Source of the DNA: AC-32 sp963772975
Lineage (GTDB): Bacteria; Actinomycetota; Thermoleophilia; Gaiellales; Gaiellaceae
Reading direction: 5' to 3'
Assembly (NCBI GenBank): GCA_963772975.1
Contig: CAVYZH010000011.1
Span: 248,001 to 312,000, forward strand
Length of the DNA stretch: 64,000 nt
Position numbers and translations under genes: made by a program. The notes under the pieces are model-generated. The model did not search any database. It worked only from the letters and a program-made list of their open reading frames with translations, and was not told the origin of the DNA. Numbering within the stretch: the first letter of the stretch is position 1; each line of letters begins with the position of its first letter. Shown piece after piece: positions 40,322 to 48,030 of this stretch.

Positions 40322-41223
40322 AGCGCGGGCTGATCCTCGCCGCCGCGCTGGCGGTGGCCGTGGTGCTCGGGCTCGGGCTCTGGGCGGACTTCGGCTCGCT
40401 CGGCGAGGAGCTGCGCAGCTTTCGCTGGGAGTTGTTCCCGCTCGCGCTGGCACTCACCGCGCTCAACTACCTGCTCCGCTTCTTCCGCTGGCAGCGCTAC
40501 CTGGCCAAGCTGGAGATCGAGATTCCGCCAGGCCGCAGCTTCGCGATCTTCGTCGCCGGGCTGACGATGACGATCACGCCCGCGAAACTCGGCGAGCTGC
40601 TCAAGTCCGGCCTCTTGAAGCGTGACTTCGACGTGCCGGTGCGGCGCTCGGCCCCGGTCGTCTTCGCCGAGCGCGTGACCGACGCGACCGGGGTGGTCGT
40701 GCTGGCGGTCGTCGGCGGTGCCGGCACCAGGAACTGGCCGCTGCTGCTCGCCGCCGTGGTCGCCGTCGTCGCTGCCGTGCTCGTCGTTCACAGCCCGCTG
40801 CTCGATCGCTGGTCACGCCTCGGCGAAGCACCCGGCGCGGCCCGTGCGCTCCTCGGCACCCGCCTGCTCGTCGAGATGACGCTGCTCTCCGCGGTGTCGT
40901 GGCTCTTCGAGTGCCTCGCGGCCTACGTGTGCGTCAAGGGCCTGCGCCTCGACCTTTCGCTCGCCGACACGATCGTCGTCTTCACGCTCGGTAGCCTCGC
41001 CGGCGCGCTCTCGTTCCTGCCGGGAGGCCTCGGCGTCGCGGAGACAAGCATGGCCGCGCTGATCAAGGCCCTCGGCGACACGACGAAGGCCCAGGCGGCG
41101 GCCGCCACGCTCCTGATCAGGCTCTCGACGCTCTGGTTCGCGGTGGCGCTCGGGCTGATCGGGCTCGCGGTGGAAGAGCGGCTGTACCGGCGTCAGCCGG
41201 TGCGGCGTTCTTCCATGCGGTAG
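40318..41223 (+). CDS. Lysylphosphatidylglycerol-synthase-TM-like (UPF0104/flippase-like) membrane protein
   Basis: About 301 residues if started at CTG 40318, which overlaps the UbiA stop as CTGA and gives LKRGLILAAALAVAVV, a normal first helix; GTG 40354 would remove half of that helix. Motifs FFRWQRYLAKLEIEIPPGRSFAIFVAGLTMTITPAKLGELLKSGLLK and GSLAGALSFLPGGLGVAETSM are those of the UPF0104/LPG-synthase transmembrane family, whose members move or use lipid-linked substrates. Coupling to a polyprenyl-phosphate enzyme suggests a lipid-carrier role. The CTG start is inference. Confidence 0.8.
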   Translation: MKRGLILAAALAVAVVLGLGLWADFGSLGEELRSFRWELFPLALALTALNYLLRFFRWQRYLAKLEIEIPPGRSFAIFVAGLTMTITPAKLGELLKSGLLKRDFDVPVRRSAPVVFAERVTDATGVVVLAVVGGAGTRNWPLLLAAVVAVVAAVLVVHSPLLDRWSRLGEAPGAARALLGTRLLVEMTLLSAVSWLFECLAAYVCVKGLRLDLSLADTIVVFTLGSLAGALSFLPGGLGVAETSMAALIKALGDTTKAQAAAATLLIRLSTLWFAVALGLIGLAVEERLYRRQPVRRSSMR

Positions 41224-41639
41224 ACGACCGCGCCTTCGCCCGTCTGGAGCTTGCGCTCGAGCGTCGTCAGCCGCCGCTCGACCGACTTCCAGCTGGAGGT
41301 GATCAGGTCGACCAGCAGCCCGAGGTCGTCCACGCGCGCGTGGCGCTCCGACAGCAGATCGCCTTCGACGCGCTCCAGCCGCCGGATCACCTGGTTCATC
41401 AGGCCGCGAATCTCCGCGAGGTTGCGGCCGACCGGCCGGACCTGCTCGGCCAGCCCGTCGCTGACCGCGTGCTCGACCCTGGCCGGGATCGTCGCCTCGA
41501 GCTCGGCGGCCGTCTGCGCCAGCTCCTCGACCTGCGCGCGCGCCCGCTCGAGCGCGGCGTCCACCGCGGCCGCGTCGGGACGGCCCTCGGCGGCCTCCCG
41601 GAGCCGTTCTCGCGCCTTTTCGATCGCGTCGTCGGTCAC
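41193..41639 (-). CDS. Coiled-coil protein of unknown function
   Basis: About 148 residues from GTG 41639 (TTG 41648 is possible). Predominantly helical with a coiled-coil look (AIEKARERLREAAEGRP, VDAALERARAQVEELAQTAAELEATI, NQVIRRLERVEGDLLSERH). The last 31 bases overlap the convergent membrane-protein gene. TACCGT (41653-41648) eight bases upstream overlaps the queA promoter box. Function unknown. Confidence 0.6.
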   Translation of the reverse strand: MTDDAIEKARERLREAAEGRPDAAAVDAALERARAQVEELAQTAAELEATIPARVEHAVSDGLAEQVRPVGRNLAEIRGLMNQVIRRLERVEGDLLSERHARVDDLGLLVDLITSSWKSVERRLTTLERKLQTGEGAVVYRMEERRTG

Positions 41640-41647
41640 AGGCGGCA

Positions 41648-41657
41648 ACGGTAACGT
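41648..41657. promoter_or_regulatory. Overlapping divergent -10 boxes between coiled-coil gene and queA
   Basis: ACGGTAACGT contains TACCGT on the minus strand (eight bases before GTG 41639) and TAACGT on the plus strand (nine bases before queA ATG 41667). Confidence 0.4.
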
Positions 41658-41666
41658 CCGGGTCGG

Positions 41667-42611
41667 ATGAGGTCGTCCGAGCTCGACTACGAGTTACCGC
41701 AGGAGCTGATCGCGCAGCACCCGCTCGAGCGGCGGGATGCCTCGCGGCTCCTCGTCCACGATCGCGCGAGCGGCGAGACGCGCCACGCGCGCTTCGACGA
41801 GCTGGCGCCCGAGCTTCCCGAGGGGACGCTCGTCGTCGTCAACGACACGCGCGTGTTGCCGGCGCGGCTGCGGCTCGAGCGCCCGGGCGGGGGCCAGGCG
41901 GAGGTGCTGCTGCTCGAGCGGCTCGGCTCGAACGGAATCTGGGAAGGGCTCGCGCGGCCCTCGCGCAAGCTTCGGCCCGGGCAGCGCCTCGGGCCGGTCG
42001 AGTTGCTGCAGCCGCTCGGCGAGGGTCGCTGGCGGCTGCGCCTCGAGGGCGAGCCGGCGGGGGAGGCGCCGTTGCCGCCGTACATCCAAGAGCCACTCGC
42101 CGACCCCGAGCGCTACCAGACCGTCTACGCCCGCAGCGAAGGCTCGGCCGCGGCGCCCACCGCCGGGCTGCACTTCACGCCGGAGCTGCTTGCGGGCCTC
42201 GACGTCGAGCGGGTCACGCTGCATGTCGGCCTCGACACCTTCCGCCCGCTCGCGGCCGAGACGCTCGAAGAGCACGAGTTGCACAGCGAGCGCTACGAGG
42301 TCGAGCCTGCCGCGTGGGAGCGGATCCGGGCCGCCGAGCGGGTGCTCGCGGTCGGGACGACGACGGTGCGTGTGCTCGAGTCGCTCGCCCGCGGCGCGCC
42401 CTCAAGCGGCCGAACCAACCTGTTCATCACGCCCGGCTTCGAGTTCCGCCGCGTGGACGCGCTGCTGACGAACTTCCACCTGCCGCGCTCGACCCTGCTG
42501 GCGCTCGTGATGGCGTTCGCCGGCGTCGAGCAGACGCGCCGGCTCTACCGGCTGGCGATCGAGGAGCGTTATCGCTTCTACTCGTTCGGCGACGCGATGC
42601 TGCTGCTGTGA
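41667..42611 (+). CDS. queA: S-adenosylmethionine:tRNA ribosyltransferase-isomerase
   Basis: 314 residues, the usual bacterial length. The N-terminus SELDYELPQELIAQHPLERRDASRLLV and the motifs VVNDTRVLPARL, SAAAPTAGLHFT, HVGLDTFRPL and NLFITPGFEFRRVDALLTNFHLPRSTLL are diagnostic. It moves the ribosyl part of SAM onto preQ1 in tRNA to form epoxyqueuosine. Its stop overlaps the GTG start of tgt. The product is the substrate of QueG encoded at 24636. Confidence 0.96.
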   Translation: MRSSELDYELPQELIAQHPLERRDASRLLVHDRASGETRHARFDELAPELPEGTLVVVNDTRVLPARLRLERPGGGQAEVLLLERLGSNGIWEGLARPSRKLRPGQRLGPVELLQPLGEGRWRLRLEGEPAGEAPLPPYIQEPLADPERYQTVYARSEGSAAAPTAGLHFTPELLAGLDVERVTLHVGLDTFRPLAAETLEEHELHSERYEVEPAAWERIRAAERVLAVGTTTVRVLESLARGAPSSGRTNLFITPGFEFRRVDALLTNFHLPRSTLLALVMAFAGVEQTRRLYRLAIEERYRFYSFGDAMLLL

Positions 42612-43747
42612 GCGACCTGAGCGCCTTCACCCTGGACGCCACCGACGGCGCCGCCCGCACGGGCGTCCTGCGCACGGCGCACGGCGAGCTGCGGACACCC
42701 GCGTTCATGCCGGTCGGCACCAAGGCCACGGTCAAGGCGGTCGACCCCGACGAGCTCCGCCGGCTCGGCGCCGAGATCCTGCTCTGCAACACCTACCACC
42801 TGCACTTCCGCCCGGGCGCCGACCTGATCGCCGAGCTCGGCGGCCTCCACAGCTTCATGGCCTGGGACGGGCCGATCCTCACCGACTCGGGCGGCTTCCA
42901 GGTCTTCTCGCTGCGCCACACGATTCTCCGGCAGGACGACGATGGCCTCACCTTCCGCTCCGTCTACGACGGCGACGAGGCCCGCTTCACGCCCGAGCTC
43001 GCGGCTCGCATCCAAGCGCAGCTCGGCTCCGACATCGCGATGTGCCTCGACGTCGTCCCGCCGCCGGACGCGCCACGCAGCGAGCTCGAAGACGCAGTCC
43101 GCCGCACGACCCTCTGGGCGAAGCGCCAGCAACGGGCCGAGCGCGCGCCGGGGCAGCTGCTGTTCGGGATCGCCCAAGGCGGTTCAGATCCCGAGCTGCG
43201 GCGCCGCAGCGTCGAGGAGATCTCAGAGCTCGGCTTCGACGGCCATGCGCTCGGCGGCCTCGCGATCGGTGAGTCGAAGGAGCAGATGCTGGAGACGACG
43301 GCGTGGGCGTCGGAGCTGCTCCCGCCCGAGCGTCCGCGCTACTTCATGGGCATCGGCGACCCGGTAGGCATCCTCGAGGTGATCGAGCGCGGGATCGACA
43401 TGTTCGACTGCGTGCTTCCGACCCGCAACGCGCGCACGGGTTCCGCGCTGACGTGGGAGGGGCAGCTCAACCTGAAGGGCGCCCGCTACGCCCGCGACCC
43501 ACGCCCGCTCGACGAGGGCTGCGCGTGCCCGGCGTGCACGAGGTTCTCGCGCGCGTACGTGAGGCACCTGCTCAACCAGCAGGAGATCCTGGGGATGCAG
43601 CTGTTGAGCCTGCATAATCTGCGCTTCGTGCTCGACCTCGTCGCCGGCGCGCGCGATGCGATCGAGCGGGGTCGGCTGGCGAGTTACAAGGAGGAGGCGC
43701 TGGCCCGTCTGCGGCGTCCCAAGGAGGCAACCACGTGGGCTACCTGA
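42608..43747 (+). CDS. tgt: tRNA-guanine transglycosylase
   Basis: 379 residues from GTG 42608. DSGGFQVFSL contains the catalytic-site Asp, MFDCVLPTRNARTG the nucleophile region, and CACPACTRFSRAYVRHL with the later His the zinc site. It exchanges guanine-34 for preQ1 in tRNAs for Asp, Asn, His and Tyr. Upstream queA overlaps by four bases, downstream yajC by thirteen, so queA-tgt-yajC is one translational unit, the common bacterial order. No preQ1 synthesis genes (queCDEF) are present here. Confidence 0.96.
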   Translation: MSDLSAFTLDATDGAARTGVLRTAHGELRTPAFMPVGTKATVKAVDPDELRRLGAEILLCNTYHLHFRPGADLIAELGGLHSFMAWDGPILTDSGGFQVFSLRHTILRQDDDGLTFRSVYDGDEARFTPELAARIQAQLGSDIAMCLDVVPPPDAPRSELEDAVRRTTLWAKRQQRAERAPGQLLFGIAQGGSDPELRRRSVEEISELGFDGHALGGLAIGESKEQMLETTAWASELLPPERPRYFMGIGDPVGILEVIERGIDMFDCVLPTRNARTGSALTWEGQLNLKGARYARDPRPLDEGCACPACTRFSRAYVRHLLNQQEILGMQLLSLHNLRFVLDLVAGARDAIERGRLASYKEEALARLRRPKEATTWAT

Positions 43748-44052
43748 TCATCCTCATCGCGCTGTTCGCGGCGCTGTGGCTGTTCCTGATCCGGCCCCAG
43801 AGGCGCCGCCAGGTCGAGCAGACGCGGATGCAGGACCAGCTCGCGTCGGGCGACGAGATCCTGACCGCCGGCGGCATCCACGGGACGGTGCGCGGGATCG
43901 AGGACGAGGTCGTCCAGCTCGAGATCGCGCCGGGCACAATCGTCCGCCTCGACCGGCGCGCGGTTGCGGCGGTCGTGCCGGACGAAACCGAGCCCGGGGC
44001 GGAAGAAATCGAGGCGGAGCCGGAGGACTCACCCTCGCCCGGTGAAAGCTAA
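43735..44052 (+). CDS. yajC: Preprotein translocase subunit YajC
   Basis: 105 residues from GTG 43735, starting inside tgt. One membrane helix (GYLIILIALFAALWLFLIRPQ) is followed by the conserved cytoplasmic part RRRQVEQTRMQDQLASGDEILTAGGIHGTVRGIEDEVVQLEIAPG. The tail is an acidic stretch of about 25 residues (longer than usual). It associates with SecDF, encoded next, in the Sec holotranslocon. Confidence 0.93.
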   Translation: MGYLIILIALFAALWLFLIRPQRRRQVEQTRMQDQLASGDEILTAGGIHGTVRGIEDEVVQLEIAPGTIVRLDRRAVAAVVPDETEPGAEEIEAEPEDSPSPGES

Positions 44053-44067
44053 TCTGTCCCGGCTCGA

Positions 44068-46836
44068 ATGAGCAATCGGCGCTCTTACCTGATCCTTGTC
44101 GGCCTGATCCTCGCGGCTCTGGCCGGCGTCGCGGTGCTCGCGATCCCGAGCTCGCCGGCGCACAAGAAGGTCACCCTCGGCCTCGACCTGCAGGGCGGCC
44201 TCGAAGTCGTCCTCAAGGCTGTGCCGCCGCCAGGCAAGAGCTGCGATTCGGCCTGCATGGACCGCTCGGTCTCGATCATGCGCAGCCGGATCGACAAGCT
44301 CGGCGTCTCCGAGCCCGAGATCCGCAAGCAGGGCAAGGACCAGATCGTGATCCAGCTGGCCGGCGTCCACGACGTGAACAAGGCCGCGCAGATCATCGGC
44401 ACGACCGCCCAGCTGCAGTTCTACGACTTCGAGGCCGACACCGTCGGACCCTCGACCGGCGGCGTCGCCAACGGCAGCCTCTACGACCTGCTCTCGAAGG
44501 TGAAGGCCGACACCAAGAAGGGCGCCTCGGCGTATTACCTCTTCAACGCAAAGAAGCAGCCGGTCAACGGCCCCGAAGACACGCGCGAGCGGCTGCTGGA
44601 CGCGACACTGCCGAGCGGCCGCAAGCTGAACGGCAAGGTGCCGAAGGGATTCAGCGTGCTGGCGGTGCCGCCCAAGCAGATCGTGATCAGCTGCGACCAG
44701 GCGAAGACCGGCTGTCAGGGCGTGCAACAGGTCGACGCGACCGCGCCGACCGTGTACTACCTCTTCAAGTTCGACCCGAACAACAAGACCGACCCGGTGC
44801 CGGAGGCGACTGGCGAGGACCTGAAGCTCTCGGACATCGCGGCCGACATCAGCACGCAGGGCCAGGGCAACGTCGTGCGGCTTGGCTTCACGGGCAAGGG
44901 CGCGAAGAAGTTCCACGAAATCACGGCCGAGGAAGCGCGCCGCGGCGCCGGGGACGCGGCGGCCGCCGGTCAGACCGGCAGCGACGCCGCCACGATCCAG
45001 CAGTTCGCCCAGCACTTCGCGATCGTGCTCGACGGCCAGCTCCAGTCGACGCCGTATATCGACTACAAGCAGAACCCGGACGGGATCGACCCGACGGGCA
45101 CTGGCGCAGAGATCTCCAACATCTCGAGCATCGGCGAGGCGAAGGACCTGGCGCTCGTGCTCCAGACCGGCGCGCTGCCGGTCGAGTTCCATCAGATCGA
45201 GCGCACCGACGTGTCGGCGACGCTCGGCAAGGACTCGCTCAAGGAGGCGAAGCTCGCCGCCCTGATCGGCCTGCTGGTCGTCGCGATCTTCCTGCTCGCG
45301 CTTTACCGCTTCCTCGGCGTCGTCGCGGTCGTCGGCCTCGGCATCTACGCGCTCTTCCTCTACGCGGCGATCCTGATCTTCGGCGTCACGCTGACGCTGC
45401 CTGGCTTCGCCGGCCTGATCCTGACGATCGGCGTCGCGGCCGACGCGAACGTCGTCATCTTCGAACGCATCAAGGAAGAAGTGCGCGCCGGGAAGTCCGT
45501 GCGCGCCGCCATCCAGGCCGGCTATGCCAAGGGCTTCCACACGATCATCGACGCCAACGTTGTGACGGTGATCACGGCGCTGGTGCTGTTCGCCGTCGCG
45601 ACCGCGAGCGTGAAGGGCTTTGCCCTGATGCTGATGATCGGCACCGTCATCTCGCTGATCACCGCCGTCGCGGCCACGCGCGCGATGCTCGGGCTGTTGG
45701 CGGGCTTCCGCTGGTTCGAGAACCCGAGCTTCATGGGCGCGAGCGGCGAGCAGAGCTGGCGCTTCCTCCAGATCGACTTCATGCGCAAGCGCTACCTCTG
45801 GTTCGCGATCTCCGGCACGATCGTCGTGATCTCGATCGGCGCGCTGGCCGTCAAGGGCCTGAACCTGGGGATCGACTTCAAGGGCGGCACACAGGTCTCG
45901 TTCACGACGCCGCAGCCGACCTCGCTGTCCTCGGTGCGCGAGCAGACGACCAAGTTCGGCAAGGAGCCGGTCGTCCAGGGCCGCGGCAAGAGCATCAACG
46001 GTGACGAGTACAAGAGCTTCCAGCTCCGCCTGCAGACGCTGAACGGGCCGGAGACGAGCGCGCTGAAGGACGCGGTCGGCAAGCAGTTCCACACCACGAA
46101 GATCCAGATCCAGACGGTCTCCGCGAGCTTCGGGAGACAGATCGCACGCTCGGCGATCATCGCGATCCTCTTCTCGCTGCTGCTGATCATCCTCTACCTC
46201 GCCGTCCGGTTCGACTTCAAGTTCGCGGGGCCGGTGATCGTCGCGCTGGTCCACGACATCGTGATCACGGTGGGCGTCTACGCACTGCTCGGACGGGAGG
46301 TGTCGAACTCGACGGTCGCCGCGGTGCTGACCGTGCTCGGCTACTCGATCTACGACACGATCATCATCTTCGACCGGATCAGGGAGAACATCCCGCTGAT
46401 GCGGCGGGCGCCGTTCGCGACGATCACGAACATCTCGCTCTGGGAGACGATCCGCCGCTCGCTGGCGACGACGCTGATCACGCTGCTGCCGATCTTCTCC
46501 CTGTTGATCTTCGGCGGCGCGACGCTGAAGGACTTCGCCTTCGCGCTGATGGTCGGGATCATCTCCGGCGCCTACTCGTCGATCTTCATCGCCGCTCCGC
46601 TGCTGACGATCTGGAAGGAGCGCGAGCCCGAGTACGCCCGCCGAATCGGCCAGGACTCGCCGATCGGCGACGCGGCCGAGGCGGCGATCGAGGCGAACGA
46701 GGAAGCCCTCGCGGCGGAGCCTGCGCCCGATCTCTCGCCGGTGGGAGCGGCCGACCGCCCGGTGGGAGCCAGCGCGGAGAAGCGCGAGCGCCGGCGGCAG
46801 CGGCGACGCGCGAGGCCCCATGGCCGCTCCCGCTGA
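44068..46836 (+). CDS. secDF: Protein-export membrane protein SecD-SecF fusion
   Basis: 922 residues. SecD part about 1-560 (LGLDLQGGLEVVLKAV, a large P1 periplasmic domain with an inserted lysine-rich segment, GVAADANVVIFERIKEEVRAGKS); SecF part about 571-870 (LNLGIDFKGGTQVSF, VLTVLGYSIYDTIIIFDRIREN). Twelve membrane helices are expected. The complex uses the proton motive force to pull proteins out after SecA/SecYEG. Most actinobacteria have separate secD and secF; here one frame encodes both. The C-terminal 60 residues are charged and Arg-rich. A TAATCT box lies twelve bases before ATG 44068. Confidence 0.95.
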   Translation: MSNRRSYLILVGLILAALAGVAVLAIPSSPAHKKVTLGLDLQGGLEVVLKAVPPPGKSCDSACMDRSVSIMRSRIDKLGVSEPEIRKQGKDQIVIQLAGVHDVNKAAQIIGTTAQLQFYDFEADTVGPSTGGVANGSLYDLLSKVKADTKKGASAYYLFNAKKQPVNGPEDTRERLLDATLPSGRKLNGKVPKGFSVLAVPPKQIVISCDQAKTGCQGVQQVDATAPTVYYLFKFDPNNKTDPVPEATGEDLKLSDIAADISTQGQGNVVRLGFTGKGAKKFHEITAEEARRGAGDAAAAGQTGSDAATIQQFAQHFAIVLDGQLQSTPYIDYKQNPDGIDPTGTGAEISNISSIGEAKDLALVLQTGALPVEFHQIERTDVSATLGKDSLKEAKLAALIGLLVVAIFLLALYRFLGVVAVVGLGIYALFLYAAILIFGVTLTLPGFAGLILTIGVAADANVVIFERIKEEVRAGKSVRAAIQAGYAKGFHTIIDANVVTVITALVLFAVATASVKGFALMLMIGTVISLITAVAATRAMLGLLAGFRWFENPSFMGASGEQSWRFLQIDFMRKRYLWFAISGTIVVISIGALAVKGLNLGIDFKGGTQVSFTTPQPTSLSSVREQTTKFGKEPVVQGRGKSINGDEYKSFQLRLQTLNGPETSALKDAVGKQFHTTKIQIQTVSASFGRQIARSAIIAILFSLLLIILYLAVRFDFKFAGPVIVALVHDIVITVGVYALLGREVSNSTVAAVLTVLGYSIYDTIIIFDRIRENIPLMRRAPFATITNISLWETIRRSLATTLITLLPIFSLLIFGGATLKDFAFALMVGIISGAYSSIFIAAPLLTIWKEREPEYARRIGQDSPIGDAAEAAIEANEEALAAEPAPDLSPVGAADRPVGASAEKRERRRQRRRARPHGRSR

Positions 46837-47143
46837 GCTTCGCGACCTGGCGGAAAAGGTCGTGCTCGCCGGTGTCGGCGCGGTGGCGTTGACGGCCGAG
46901 CGGGCGGACGCGCTCGCCGAGGAGCTCTCAGCGCGCGGCGGCATCGGGCGGGAGGAGGCGCGGGCGTTGATCGAGGAGCTGGTCGGCCGCTGGCGTAGCG
47001 AGGGCGTCCGGATCGGCGAGCGGACCGGGGTGGGGCTGGCGGCGCTGTTCCGCGAGCTCGGGCTCGTCACGCGGGTCGAGCTCGAGGAGCTCGAGTTGCG
47101 GGTCGCGCAGATCGAGCACCGGCTCCGGCTGCTCGAGCCGTGA
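46820..47143 (+). CDS. Small coiled-coil, phasin-like protein
   Basis: 107 residues from ATG 46820, overlapping the secDF end by 17 bases and the plsC start by four. Pattern LRDLAEKVVLAGVGAVALTAERADALAEELSARG then a Leu/Glu heptad coil ending VELEELELRVAQIEHRLRLLEP. This looks like the small PhaF/phasin-like or ubiquinone-assembly accessory (UbiK-like) helical proteins, and an AarF/UbiB-type kinase is two genes downstream. Function not established. Confidence 0.65.
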   Translation: MAAPAELRDLAEKVVLAGVGAVALTAERADALAEELSARGGIGREEARALIEELVGRWRSEGVRIGERTGVGLAALFRELGLVTRVELEELELRVAQIEHRLRLLEP

Positions 47144-47832
47144 ACCCGCTGCGGCGGCTCGGCAGCGTCGAGGCGGGGTGGTGGTTCGGCCGCCGGATCG
47201 CGCCGCGAGTGGCGGTGACGCTCGCGCCGGCAGCCGGCTATGGCGTCGACCGGATCCCGCTGGAGGGCGGCGGCGTGGTCGCGGCGAACCACTTCTCGGC
47301 GATCGACCATCCGCTGATCGGCGCCTTCTCGCCCAGGCCCCTGTACTTCTTGGCGAAGGCCGAGCTGTTCGAGATCCCCGTGCTCGCACAGGTCTTGAGC
47401 TGGCTCGGCGTCTTCGCAGTTCGCCGCGGCGAGGGCGACCGCGAGGCCGTGCGGCACGCGCGAGAGCTCGTGCGGGAGGGGAACCTGGTCTGCGTGCACG
47501 TCGAGGGCACGCGGCAGCGCTTCGGACATCCGGGGCCGCTGCATCCGGGCGCGCTGATGATCGCGATGCAGGAGGGCGTGCCGGTGATCCCCTGCGCGGT
47601 CGACACCTTCGGCTGGCGGCCGTGGAACCGGCGAACATGCTCGGTGGTCTGGGGCGAGCCGCTGAGCGTCGATGACCTGCCGCGCAACCGGAAGGGCTAC
47701 GCGGAGGCAGGCGAGCGGGTTGGCGAGGAGATCGTCCGCCTGTGGCGCCTGGCCGTCGCCGCCTCGGCAGCCGGCCTGCCCGAAGAGCTCCCCGACGGCG
47801 CGCGTCGCAGCGGCATCAACCCGACGCCGTAG
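47140..47832 (+). CDS. plsC: 1-acyl-sn-glycerol-3-phosphate acyltransferase
   Basis: 230 residues from GTG 47140. Acyltransferase block I is NHFSAIDHPLIG (HxxxxD), block II region VFAVRRGEGDREAVRHA, block III HVEGTRQRFG (the usual PEGTR with Pro to Val), and block IV VPVIPCAV. It would make phosphatidic acid from lysophosphatidic acid at the inner membrane face. It overlaps the preceding small gene, and a strong hairpin follows its stop. Confidence 0.87.
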   Translation: MNPLRRLGSVEAGWWFGRRIAPRVAVTLAPAAGYGVDRIPLEGGGVVAANHFSAIDHPLIGAFSPRPLYFLAKAELFEIPVLAQVLSWLGVFAVRRGEGDREAVRHARELVREGNLVCVHVEGTRQRFGHPGPLHPGALMIAMQEGVPVIPCAVDTFGWRPWNRRTCSVVWGEPLSVDDLPRNRKGYAEAGERVGEEIVRLWRLAVAASAAGLPEELPDGARRSGINPTP

Positions 47833-47841
47833 CGCCCTTCC

Positions 47842-47860
47842 GGCGGGGACTGTCCCCGCC
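47842..47860 (+). terminator. Terminator-like hairpin after plsC
   Basis: GGCGGGGA-CTG-TCCCCGCC, a perfect 8-base stem 10 bases after the plsC stop, without U-tract. The rest of the 198-base gap to the AarF gene (up to 48018) shows only GC-rich sequence with no feature I can name. Confidence 0.65.
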
Positions 47861-48018
47861 CGTCGGCCCGGCGGGACATGGCGAGCGGCGCGAAAGCGTG
47901 ACGATTTGTGCACAGCTGGCGGTCCGGCCGGGCGGTTCATGCGATCCTGGCGGGGCAGGCGCCACGCGGGACACGGCCGAACGGCCCGCGCGGCGTCCGG
48001 TAGCCCCTGCGCGCGTGT

Positions 48019-48030
48019 CACACTGAGCCC
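48019..48030 (+). promoter_or_regulatory. Leaderless-type promoter of the AarF gene
   Basis: CACACT (48019-48024), exactly 6 bases before ATG 48031, the same spacing as the TANNNT boxes of other genes in the window. Confidence 0.4.
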
